This document shows, piece after piece, positions 31,274 to 37,980 of a DNA stretch of 38,262 nt (position 1 is its first letter; each line of letters begins with the position of its first letter). The notes beneath the pieces are model-generated. The model saw only the letters and a program-made list of their open reading frames with translations. It ran no database searches and was not told where the DNA came from. The position numbers and the translations under genes were made by a program. The stretch lies in NCBI GenBank assembly GCA_004524595.1, contig SDOA01000026.1, forward strand, positions 1 through 38,262, given 5' to 3'. The DNA comes from Candidatus Thorarchaeota archaeon (GTDB lineage Archaea > Asgardarchaeota > Thorarchaeia > Thorarchaeales > Thorarchaeaceae).

Positions 31274-32800
31274 TTGACCTCAACGTTTCTAAAAGCTCTA
31301 TCACCATTTGTAAGGATAATGCCTGAAGTAAAGGCACCAGACAGAGAAGTCTCATTTCGCGAGAAATTTGTCTGGACAGCTATTGTGCTGATAATCTTCC
31401 TCATCATGTCACACATGCCTCTATACGGTGTGGACAGGACTGTAGGAACTGACTACCTCTGGGCAATGCGAGTCATTCTAGCCAGCACACGAGGTACACT
31501 GATGGAGCTAGGTATAGGACCAATTGTTACTGCAGGTCTGGTCATGCAGCTTCTATCAGGGTCTAAGATAATTAGTGTGGACTTTGGAGACCCGGAAGAC
31601 CGAGCACTCTTTACTGGTGGTCAGAAGGTGCTTGCCCTCTTTATGACTGCTTTTCAAGCTATTGCATATATCGCAGGTCAAGCATATGGTCCTCTTGACC
31701 CTACAAGCGCACTCTTAGTGTTCCTTCAGCTTTTCGTAGCAGGGATCATTGTTATCCTGATGGATGAACTTGTGCAGAAGGGTTGGGGACTTGGCTCAGG
31801 AGTGTCGCTCTTCATCATGACCAATGTTGCAGGACAGGTCATGTTCAACATGCTAGACTTTACTCAGACAGAGGGTACGGGACCAATTGGCTATGTAGGA
31901 ACAAATCCTGAAGAACCTCAGGCGACTGGACTGCCAAAAGGTATTATCGCATCAATCATCGCCAATATCATGCGCACCTTAGGCATTGGTACAGCCAGTG
32001 GCCCTCCTGTGGATGCAGCATGGCTCTTCATCCGAGACGGTACTGGTCTAACTCCGACTATCCTCTCATTGATTGTCACCTTCATAATTTTTGGAGCAGT
32101 CATATGGATGGAATCAGTCCGTGTCGAGATACCTTTGCAATACGCCAAATATCGTGGCATGAAAGCAAGATATCCAATAAAGCTCCTCTACACTTCAAAC
32201 ATACCAGTCATTCTCGCCCAAGCGCTCTATGCAAACATTCTGTTCTTTGGACAGATGATCTGGAGTGCATGGAACAGGGACAATAATAACCCGTTCTTGA
32301 ATTGGATTGGAACCTTCTACAAAGACGAGGCATCAGGGAGGATGATTGCAGATTCTGGTCTGGCACGGTATATCACGCCGCCACAGGGAATCTTCAGTCT
32401 CTTGGCAGAATGGGATGGGTGGATTCATGTCATCGTCTATTCAGTCCTCATGATTCTCCTCTGTTGGGGCTTCTCAAAGGTATGGGTTGACATTAGTGGT
32501 ATCGCACCTCGAGATGTTTCGCGACAACTCCTCAACTCGGGCTATATGGTGCCTGGATTCAGGACCAGTGAGAAGGTAATGGAACGCTTGCTTGAGAGAT
32601 ACATCCCAGTTGTTGCAGGACTTGGTGGATTCCTCATTGGTATACTCGCTGCTGCTGCAGATGTTATGGGTGCACTCGCCAGCGGCACAGGTATTCTGCT
32701 GATGGTGTCTATCATAAAACAATACTACGAGCAGATAGCTAAAGCACAACTGTCTGAGATGGGCGGCGAAGGAGTTGCAGGACTTCTCGGTATCCTGTAA
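31274..32800 (+). CDS. secY: Preprotein translocase subunit SecY
   Basis: The protein-conducting channel, homologous to Sec61-alpha. The 508 residues contain ten membrane spans. Clear blocks are REKFVWTAIVLIIFLIMSHMPLYGV at span 1, GIGPIVTAGLVMQLLSGSKII around the plug region, ESVRVEIPLQYAKYRGMKARYPIKLLYTSNIPVI around the cytosolic loop, and DISGIAPRDVSRQLLNSGYMVPGFR. A longer insertion lies between spans around residues 195-245. TTG is the start, with GGAGG ten bases upstream. A good terminator follows the stop, so this ends the main operon. Confidence 0.96.
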   Translation: MTSTFLKALSPFVRIMPEVKAPDREVSFREKFVWTAIVLIIFLIMSHMPLYGVDRTVGTDYLWAMRVILASTRGTLMELGIGPIVTAGLVMQLLSGSKIISVDFGDPEDRALFTGGQKVLALFMTAFQAIAYIAGQAYGPLDPTSALLVFLQLFVAGIIVILMDELVQKGWGLGSGVSLFIMTNVAGQVMFNMLDFTQTEGTGPIGYVGTNPEEPQATGLPKGIIASIIANIMRTLGIGTASGPPVDAAWLFIRDGTGLTPTILSLIVTFIIFGAVIWMESVRVEIPLQYAKYRGMKARYPIKLLYTSNIPVILAQALYANILFFGQMIWSAWNRDNNNPFLNWIGTFYKDEASGRMIADSGLARYITPPQGIFSLLAEWDGWIHVIVYSVLMILLCWGFSKVWVDISGIAPRDVSRQLLNSGYMVPGFRTSEKVMERLLERYIPVVAGLGGFLIGILAAAADVMGALASGTGILLMVSIIKQYYEQIAKAQLSEMGGEGVAGLLGIL

Positions 32801-32810
32801 TAGAAGAAGG

Positions 32811-32843
32811 GGGGTCTTGTATGACCCCTTATGCTTTATTTTT
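32811..32843 (+). terminator. Hairpin plus T-run terminator after secY
   Basis: GGGGTC and GACCCC can form a six-base stem with a six-base loop, followed within ten bases by a T-rich run. It begins eleven bases after the secY stop. A second small inverted repeat, TTTACG/CGTAAA, follows at 32842-32858. Confidence 0.6.
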
Positions 32844-32883
32844 ACGTGAGCCGTAAATCTTTGGAGACAAAATAACGGAGTGA

Positions 32884-33234
32884 GTAATCCGGAATATACT
32901 CAGAATATCAGGATGGTTTCATAGGTCATTAGGTGGTTTTTCCCCTATCATTCTAGCGCCATATCTTGATACCAAAGAGCATGGTCTTTTATCAACAAGG
33001 ACTCCATCACGACCAAATTCTATTGGAATACCAATCGTCAGACTTGACAGTATTGATAGAAATCGTTCGAATATAGAAGGTGTTGATATGCTTGATGAAA
33101 CCCCATTGATTGATATCAAACCGTTTGTGCCTGAATTTGATAATAGACTTTCAGCCACTTCAAGATGGTTAGCAAGAACAAAAATCGTTGAAGAACATCC
33201 ACATATTGCAGACGACCGCTTCGACAAACAATAA
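32884..33234 (+). pseudogene. trmO: 5'-truncated trmO (TsaA/UPF0066) remnant
   Basis: An open frame of 116 codons without a usable start reads ISGWFHRSLGGFSP, then HGLLSTRTPSRPNSIGIPIVRLD and GVDMLDETPLIDIKPFVPEFD. These are the central and C-terminal blocks of TrmO, the S-adenosylmethionine-dependent methylase that N6-methylates t6A37 of tRNA. About the first 50-60 residues of the family are missing, a stop codon lies directly upstream, and the only in-frame ATG is deep inside. The upstream side is occupied by the secY terminator. It therefore looks like a decaying gene left by a deletion, unless a non-standard start is used. The conserved motifs are still intact, so the loss may be recent. 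Confidence 0.7.
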
Positions 33235-33315
33235 AGGATTAACTTCTGTTGTATTTCTACACCATTCATTTGCAGAACACTGCCATAAAATAGATAGAGG
33301 ACATCTACACTTCAC

Positions 33316-33333
33316 TGGATGTATAGACATCCA
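33316..33333 (+). repeat. Short inverted repeat upstream of the toroid gene
   Basis: TGGATGT-ATAG-ACATCCA is a perfect seven-base inverted repeat with a four-base loop, ending 17 bases before the ATG of the toroid gene. It could be an operator or a hairpin near the ribosome site. The stretch from the trmO remnant to this point (33235-33315) shows nothing else. Confidence 0.4.
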
Positions 33334-33350
33334 TAAGGGACTTGATATTA

Positions 33351-34322
33351 ATGGCTTGGCAACAATTTCTAAGGTATGATCCACTCCCTCAGTTTGAAGG
33401 AGTTGCAGACGATGCATTACAATATCAAGTCACTAGAGACCTTTACATGAAGAATCCAGGGTTAGCATCAAGACTTTGGACAATACCAGCAGTCATAAGA
33501 ATATTGAAGAAGCAGCAAGAAGATGGATCTTGGAGATATCCTAAACGAAAGACGGACCCCAGAGAGATATCAGGATACAGACAATTGGAAACCTTCAGAC
33601 AACTTGGGGTGCTTGTCGAAAAATATCTCTTGAATAGAGAACATCCCTCAATACAGAGCGCAGCAGAGTTCTTCTTCAGATGTCAGACTGAAGAGGGAGA
33701 CTTCCGAGGCATCTATCTAGACCAATATAGTCCAAATTATACAGCTGCATTTCTGGAGATTCTAATCAAGGCAGGATATTTTAATGAAGAAACCATTAAG
33801 CGAAGTCTTGAGTGGCTCTTATCAATTCGACAAGATGATGGAGGATGGGTGGTACCTCTGCGAACTGAGCATCTTAGATGGAGCGAAGTGAAGAGATTAA
33901 CAGAACCAATCCAGCCTCAGCGTGATAAGCCATTCTCACATATGATTACAGGAGTGGTGCTTCGCGCTTTTGCGGCGCATCCAAAGTACAACAGGTATCC
34001 AGACATAATACGCTCTGGTGAGAAACTTGCATCACGAATGTTCAAAGCAGATAGCTACACCGACCGAAAAGCACCAGAGTACTGGACAAAGATTACTTTT
34101 CCTTTTTGGTTTACAGACATCCTGTCAACATTAGATACTTTATCGAAGTTGGGGCTTCCTGCAGACAACCCAAATATCAAGGAGGCTATTGATTGGATTG
34201 CAGAGCAACAGAAGAAAGATGGAAGTTGGTCATTTCATCTCTTGAGAAGTGGAGGAGAGAAGAACTATAACCAATGGGTTGCCCTAGCAATCTGTCGAAT
34301 GCTGCAACGTTTTGTACAGTGA
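33351..34322 (+). CDS. Alpha-alpha toroid (prenyltransferase/squalene-cyclase-like repeat) protein
   Basis: The protein contains at least three QW-type repeats, QQEDGSWRYP near residue 56, RQDDGGWVVP near 160 and QKKDGSWSFH near the end, separated by helical pairs. This pattern marks the alpha-alpha barrel of terpenoid cyclases and protein prenyltransferase beta subunits. It is only about 323 residues, with no DxDD cyclase motif and no evident zinc ligands, so it is unlikely to be a classical squalene cyclase. A sugar- or prenyl-binding role is possible. ATG at 33351 has GGGA upstream; a TTG three codons before is in frame. It separates secY from adkA. Confidence 0.7.
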   Translation: MAWQQFLRYDPLPQFEGVADDALQYQVTRDLYMKNPGLASRLWTIPAVIRILKKQQEDGSWRYPKRKTDPREISGYRQLETFRQLGVLVEKYLLNREHPSIQSAAEFFFRCQTEEGDFRGIYLDQYSPNYTAAFLEILIKAGYFNEETIKRSLEWLLSIRQDDGGWVVPLRTEHLRWSEVKRLTEPIQPQRDKPFSHMITGVVLRAFAAHPKYNRYPDIIRSGEKLASRMFKADSYTDRKAPEYWTKITFPFWFTDILSTLDTLSKLGLPADNPNIKEAIDWIAEQQKKDGSWSFHLLRSGGEKNYNQWVALAICRMLQRFVQ

Positions 34323-34407
34323 ATGTACAAGGTAGAGATACAGAAGGAATTATAACCACCTCACTTGACCATCCGACCAAATTTACTAGCTAAGGTGAAT
34401 CCAGTAG

Positions 34408-34998
34408 ATGAGTGAAGCCAGAAACGTAATCATTGTAACCGGGATTCCTGGGGTTGGAAAAACCACGGTAATCAACGCCGCAGTTGATTTGGTCAAGGAA
34501 AAACATGGTGAAGAAGTACTTGTATTAAACTTTGGAACAGAGATGTTCGAAGTAGCGGTCAAGGCAGGCCAAGTAAAGGACCGTGATGAGATGAGGAAGA
34601 TGCCTACTTCACAGCAACGAAAGAACCAGAAACTAGCTGGTGAATCTATAGCAAAAAAAGGCAAAAAAGCCAGAGTGATTGTTGATACTCATACCCTTAT
34701 CCAGACAAACAATGGGTATCTCATAGGGCTCCCAGAGTGGGTTATAAGGGCTATTCAGCCGAAGACGGTTGTTCTCGTTGAAGCTGATTCAGAGAAGATT
34801 GCTGGACGCAGAAGCAGTGATGAGACACGCACTCGTGATGCGCAGTCAGTTATGGATATTCAAATTCATCAAGAAATGTGCCGAGCGGCTGCGGTTGCAG
34901 TAGGTACTATTACCGGAGCAACAGTAAGAAGGATCATGAACAGAGAGGGCAAAGTTGAAGAGGCAGCCTTAGAACTAGCAAATACTATAATGGAGTAG
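34408..34998 (+). CDS. adkA: Archaeal adenylate kinase
   Basis: Interconverts ATP + AMP and two ADP. The archaeal AdkA class is recognised by VIIVTGIPGVGKTTVINAA (P-loop), a LNFGTEMFEVA segment, RDEMRKMPTSQQRKNQKLAGE, and VDTHTLIQTNNGYLIGLPEWVI; it differs from the bacterial Adk. The 196 residues are full length. It opens the second cluster with the DUF106, L34e, Cmk, L14e and Cbf5 genes, an order seen in many archaea. ATG at 34408; a clear ribosome site is not visible, so a short or leaderless transcript is possible. Confidence 0.95.
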   Translation: MSEARNVIIVTGIPGVGKTTVINAAVDLVKEKHGEEVLVLNFGTEMFEVAVKAGQVKDRDEMRKMPTSQQRKNQKLAGESIAKKGKKARVIVDTHTLIQTNNGYLIGLPEWVIRAIQPKTVVLVEADSEKIAGRRSSDETRTRDAQSVMDIQIHQEMCRAAAVAVGTITGATVRRIMNREGKVEEAALELANTIME

Positions 34999-35005
34999 AA
35001 AATGG

Positions 35006-35578
35006 ATGCAAGATCTCTTCTTAGACTTCATGAATTGGTTTCGCATTGTATTTGACGCGGCAAGTACACCGCCATATTCCGGGATTTTTATTATGTTGGT
35101 CTCCGTATCGGTGTCGACCCTAAGTAACCTTGCCATGAGGAGATTCTCAGACATGCGTAGATTAAATCGATATCAGGCTGAGATCAAGCAATTTCAAGAG
35201 ATGGAGAAAGAGGCCAGAAGAACTCAGAATGAGAAACTCATGAAAAAAGTGAAGAGAAGAAAAGCATACATAGATAGAATCCAACGCGAACAGATGAGTT
35301 CAAGATGTAAGCCTTCTCTGATATTTATCATTCCATTCATGTTGATATTTACAATATTGAGAGGGTTTTACACTACTGCAGATGGAAGAGACATGATAGT
35401 TGCAATCATACCCTTCAATATCGATAAAGTGTTACCATTTCTTAGAGGAATGGTGGGTATTTCAACAGCTGCAGGGTTTGGAATGACCTTCTGGGGTTTT
35501 TATTTTCTTGTTGGTCTCGGACTCTCAAGTATCCTTCAACGCATTATGGGCACTCAAGTAATGACAACACCTCAGTGA
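35006..35578 (+). CDS. DUF106 membrane protein (EMC3/TMCO1/Get1 superfamily)
   Basis: An Oxa1-superfamily insertase-like protein. The N-terminal span is about residues 22-42 (YSGIFIMLVSVSVSTLSNLA). A cytosolic coiled-coil hairpin follows (RYQAEIKQFQEMEKEARR...KLMKKVKRRKAY). Two further spans lie near 105-120 (PSLIFIIPFMLIFTILRG) and 155-180 (AAGFGMTFWGFYFLVGLGLS). Three spans with a coiled coil between the first two is the hallmark of the EMC3, TMCO1 and Get1 group. It is likely to help insert small membrane proteins, possibly together with Get3 encoded at 6336. ATG follows GGAG about ten bases upstream, just after the adkA stop. Confidence 0.9.
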   Translation: MQDLFLDFMNWFRIVFDAASTPPYSGIFIMLVSVSVSTLSNLAMRRFSDMRRLNRYQAEIKQFQEMEKEARRTQNEKLMKKVKRRKAYIDRIQREQMSSRCKPSLIFIIPFMLIFTILRGFYTTADGRDMIVAIIPFNIDKVLPFLRGMVGISTAAGFGMTFWGFYFLVGLGLSSILQRIMGTQVMTTPQ

Positions 35579-35662
35579 TAGTTGAGGTACAAGTGACTCA
35601 CCGCGTTGCTTAAAAGTGAACAAAAGAGGTTCTCAATGTAACAGTAAAGAAAGGTGTATAAA

Positions 35663-35929
35663 ATGGCACGACCTGGTGAACTTACAAGAGGAAGAGCCAA
35701 TCGCTTAGTTAAGACCCCTGGACGACGATTAGTGACTCATAGACAAAAATTCCACAAGACTTCTGGAACATGTTACATAACTGGTTCTAAACTTCAGCTC
35801 CCTCGTGGGTCAGTATTTGGCATTAGTAAAAAAACGAGTAAATCAGCTAAGCGACCAAATCGACCCTATGGCGGTGTTTTATCATCAGAAGCTATGCGTC
35901 GTGGTTTGATTAAAAAAATAAGAGAGTAG
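35663..35929 (+). CDS. rpl34e: 50S ribosomal protein L34e (eL34) lacking most zinc cysteines
   Basis: Recognised by MARPGELTRGRANRLVKTPGR at the start, TSGTCYITGSKLQLPRGS in the middle, and KSAKRPNRPYGGVLSSEAMRRGLIKKIRE at the end. Most archaeal L34e proteins carry a CxxCG and a second CxxC that bind zinc. Here only C37 remains: the second cysteine is threonine and the later pair is replaced by SSEA. The zinc site is therefore lost. At 88 residues it is near normal length. ATG follows AGGTG; TTAAAAG near 35610 may be its TATA box. Confidence 0.9.
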   Translation: MARPGELTRGRANRLVKTPGRRLVTHRQKFHKTSGTCYITGSKLQLPRGSVFGISKKTSKSAKRPNRPYGGVLSSEAMRRGLIKKIRE

Positions 35930-35933
35930 CACG

Positions 35934-36473
35934 ATGAAGCGAGTCATAACTATTGGCGGGCTTCATGGGACAGGTAAAAGTTCAGTTGCAGATAGCATTG
36001 CTAAGAGATTTGAATTGAGAAGAATTTCTGCTGGAGTCATTTTTCGTCAGTTAGCACAAGAAAGAGGAATGACTCTTGAAGAATTTAGTCGAATTGCAGA
36101 AGGCGATTTAGAAATTGATGAATTAATCGACAGTACTCAGAAGAAAGCCGCTGCTGAAGGGAATGCGGTAATTGATGGTCAATTAGCAGCCTGGATGGCT
36201 GGGGATTACGCAGATTTGAAGATTCTTCTTACTGCACCGGTGGAGGTCAGGATAAACCGGATAGCAGAACGAGATGGTACAGAATTTGAATTCGCAAAAA
36301 GAGAGACCATTGCTCGTGAAGGTAGTGAAAAAGCTAGATATTTTGAATATTACAAAGTTGACATCTCAGACCTGACAATCTACGATTTAATTCTCAATAC
36401 AGGAAAATATGATCTGGAAGGAGTGACTGAGATCATAGCAAAAGCAATTGAAACTTTTTTTTCTCAAAAGTAG
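35934..36473 (+). CDS. cmk: Cytidylate kinase, archaeal type
   Basis: Phosphorylates CMP and dCMP. The P-loop GGLHGTGKSSVADSIAKRF is at residues 8-26, followed by the RRISAGVIFRQLAQERGM CMP-binding strand, AVIDGQLAAWMAG, LLTAPVEVRINRIAERDG (lid region) and YYKVDISDLTIYDLILNTGKYD. The short 179-residue form is the archaeal Cmk. It starts four bases after the L34e stop, and translation of the two is probably linked. Confidence 0.95.
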   Translation: MKRVITIGGLHGTGKSSVADSIAKRFELRRISAGVIFRQLAQERGMTLEEFSRIAEGDLEIDELIDSTQKKAAAEGNAVIDGQLAAWMAGDYADLKILLTAPVEVRINRIAERDGTEFEFAKRETIAREGSEKARYFEYYKVDISDLTIYDLILNTGKYDLEGVTEIIAKAIETFFSQK

Positions 36474-36512
36474 ATTCAACTCATTTCCAGCTCTAGCGGA
36501 AACCTCTTATTG

Positions 36513-36522
36513 CTAATAAAAA
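36513..36522 (+). promoter_or_regulatory. TATA-like element of the L14e-Cbf5 unit
   Basis: CTAATAAAAA, about 25-30 bases before a cytosine-rich start region near 36540, where the folded leader begins. Pattern-based. Confidence 0.4.
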
Positions 36523-36541
36523 CAAGAAAGAATATTCTCCC

Positions 36542-36583
36542 AGTCTATAGGGATGATACCCTGAGGCGACTCAGATGTAGACT
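36542..36583 (+). promoter_or_regulatory. Folded leader RNA before L14e and Cbf5
   Basis: AGTCTATA at 36542-36549 pairs with TGTAGACT at 36576-36583 (eight pairs, one wobble). Inside lie a small GGG/CCC hairpin (36550-36561) and CTGAG-GCGA-CTCAG, a five-pair stem with a GNRA-type tetraloop at 36561-36574; these two inner stems share base 36561. An ACA triplet follows at 36588-36590, six bases before the GAGGTG ribosome site region. The layout recalls a small H/ACA-like guide or a ribosomal-protein binding site. Function is inference. Confidence 0.5.
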
Positions 36584-36607
36584 TCGGACAAGGCGAGGTG
36601 TGAAAAA

Positions 36608-36883
36608 ATGACTTTGTATGAACCAGGTAGAATATGTGTAAAAGTGGCAGGTCGAGAGGCAGGAAGCCATTGTGTGATTGTTGAAAATAAAGAAGAGAAC
36701 TATGTTATTATTACAGGTCCAAAGGAACTCACTGGTATCCGAAGACGAATCTGCAATGTTAGACATTTGGAACCTTTAGAAACTGTACTCTCAATAACAT
36801 CTGGTGCGGATGATAAGGCTGTAGAAAAAGCCATTGCTGATGCAGGGCTCACTGAGAAGTTCCAAAAGAAAATTCGATTATAA
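36608..36883 (+). CDS. rpl14e: 50S ribosomal protein L14e (eL14)
   Basis: An SH3-like barrel protein of archaea and eukaryotes. It begins LYEPGRICVKVAGREAGSHCVIV, the KOW-like core, then NYVIITGPKELTGIRRRICNVRHLEPL, and a short helical tail. The 91 residues fit the archaeal family. Its presence together with L34e excludes those archaeal groups that have lost both. ATG follows GAGGTG, and the folded leader at 36542 lies directly upstream. Cbf5 starts 38 bases after its stop. Confidence 0.94.
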   Translation: MTLYEPGRICVKVAGREAGSHCVIVENKEENYVIITGPKELTGIRRRICNVRHLEPLETVLSITSGADDKAVEKAIADAGLTEKFQKKIRL

Positions 36884-36921
36884 TAACACAAGAAGATCCC
36901 GTATTAGGAGAGTCTGTTTCT

Positions 36922-37935
36922 ATGAAAGGCATATTGCCAGCAGACCAACCTCGTGAAGTAATATTGAAGGCATCAGATTCCACAAATCCTGATTACGGGT
37001 TTTCTTCTCTGGATAATTTACCAATGGAGTATTTACTAGAGAATGGAGTTATCTCATTAGACAAACCAGCAGGGCCGACAAGCCATGAAGTTGTGACATG
37101 GGTGAAAAAAATCCTGAGTGCTGAGAGAGTCGGTCATGGAGGCACACTTGACCCCGGAGTTACAGGAGTGTTACCAACAGGAATTGGTAATGCTACTAAA
37201 GCAATGCAGGCATTACTCCATGCTGGAAAGGAGTATGTCTGTATCTTGGAACTTCATCAAAATGTAGAAGAAACTGAAATTCGTCGAGTTGTAAATGAAT
37301 TCATTGGAAAACTGTATCAGAAGCCACCCCTCAAATCTTCTGTCAAACGGGTCCTCAGAGTCAGAGAGATATACTATAACGACATTATCGAGATCAAAGG
37401 AAGAATAGTTCTATTCCGCGTAGGATGTCAGGCTGGAACGTACATTAGAAAACTCTGTTTTGATATTGGAGAAGCTATCGGAGTAGGGGGGCATATGAGA
37501 GAACTTCGAAGAACCCGAGTAGGAAACTTCAGAGAGGATGAACACTTGTGTTCGTTGTATGACCTTAAGGATGCTTACATATTCTGGAAAGAAGATGGGG
37601 ATGATAGCCTTCTTAGAAGATACATTCAACCTGTTGAGTACGGAATTGGACACTTACCATTCATCAAAATTCGTGATTCTGCTGTTGATGCGATCTGTCA
37701 TGGAGCGGATCTAGCTGCAACAGGAGTTGTTGAGCTAAGTAGTGGTCTAAAGAAAGGAGACCTGGTAGCACTAAAGACACTGAAGGGAGAAGCGATAGCC
37801 TTAGCCACATGTACTGAAAACAGTGAAAAAATCTCCAAAGCAAAGAGTGGAATCATTGCGAATAGCGAACGGGTTCTCATGGTAAGAGGAAGGTATCCTC
37901 AGATGTGGAAGAAACATCCCGAAAAAAATGAGTGA
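36922..37935 (+). CDS. cbf5: Pseudouridine synthase Cbf5 (dyskerin homologue)
   Basis: The catalytic subunit of H/ACA guide RNPs; it also modifies tRNA U55 in archaea. The TruB domain is shown by GVISLDKPAGPTSHEVVTWVKK and the catalytic aspartate D77 in GHGGTLDPGVTGVLP, followed by QKPPLKSSVKRVLRVREIY and CQAGTYIRKLCFDIGEAIG. The C-terminal PUA domain begins near residue 250 with IKIRDSAVDAICHGADLAATGVVEL. The 337 residues are full length. RNase P RNA follows about 45 bases downstream. Confidence 0.96.
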   Translation: MKGILPADQPREVILKASDSTNPDYGFSSLDNLPMEYLLENGVISLDKPAGPTSHEVVTWVKKILSAERVGHGGTLDPGVTGVLPTGIGNATKAMQALLHAGKEYVCILELHQNVEETEIRRVVNEFIGKLYQKPPLKSSVKRVLRVREIYYNDIIEIKGRIVLFRVGCQAGTYIRKLCFDIGEAIGVGGHMRELRRTRVGNFREDEHLCSLYDLKDAYIFWKEDGDDSLLRRYIQPVEYGIGHLPFIKIRDSAVDAICHGADLAATGVVELSSGLKKGDLVALKTLKGEAIALATCTENSEKISKAKSGIIANSERVLMVRGRYPQMWKKHPEKNE

Positions 37936-37952
37936 CAGGACCATTAACCAAC

Positions 37953-37961
37953 TTTTTATCA
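37953..37961 (+). promoter_or_regulatory. TATA-like element before the RNase P RNA
   Basis: TTTTTATCA, roughly 28 bases before the predicted 5' end of the RNA. The same T-rich run could also help terminate the Cbf5 transcript. Confidence 0.35.
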
Positions 37962-37980
37962 TTTTACTTCTTAGAAAGAT

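Noticed and set aside
32842..32858. TTTACG/CGTAAA inverted repeat after the secY terminator
   Set aside because: Only six pairs with no following T-run; probably incidental or part of the terminator region.
32919..33269. 116-codon minus-strand frame
   Set aside because: The plus strand of the same bases encodes conserved TrmO motifs, so the minus frame is a shadow.
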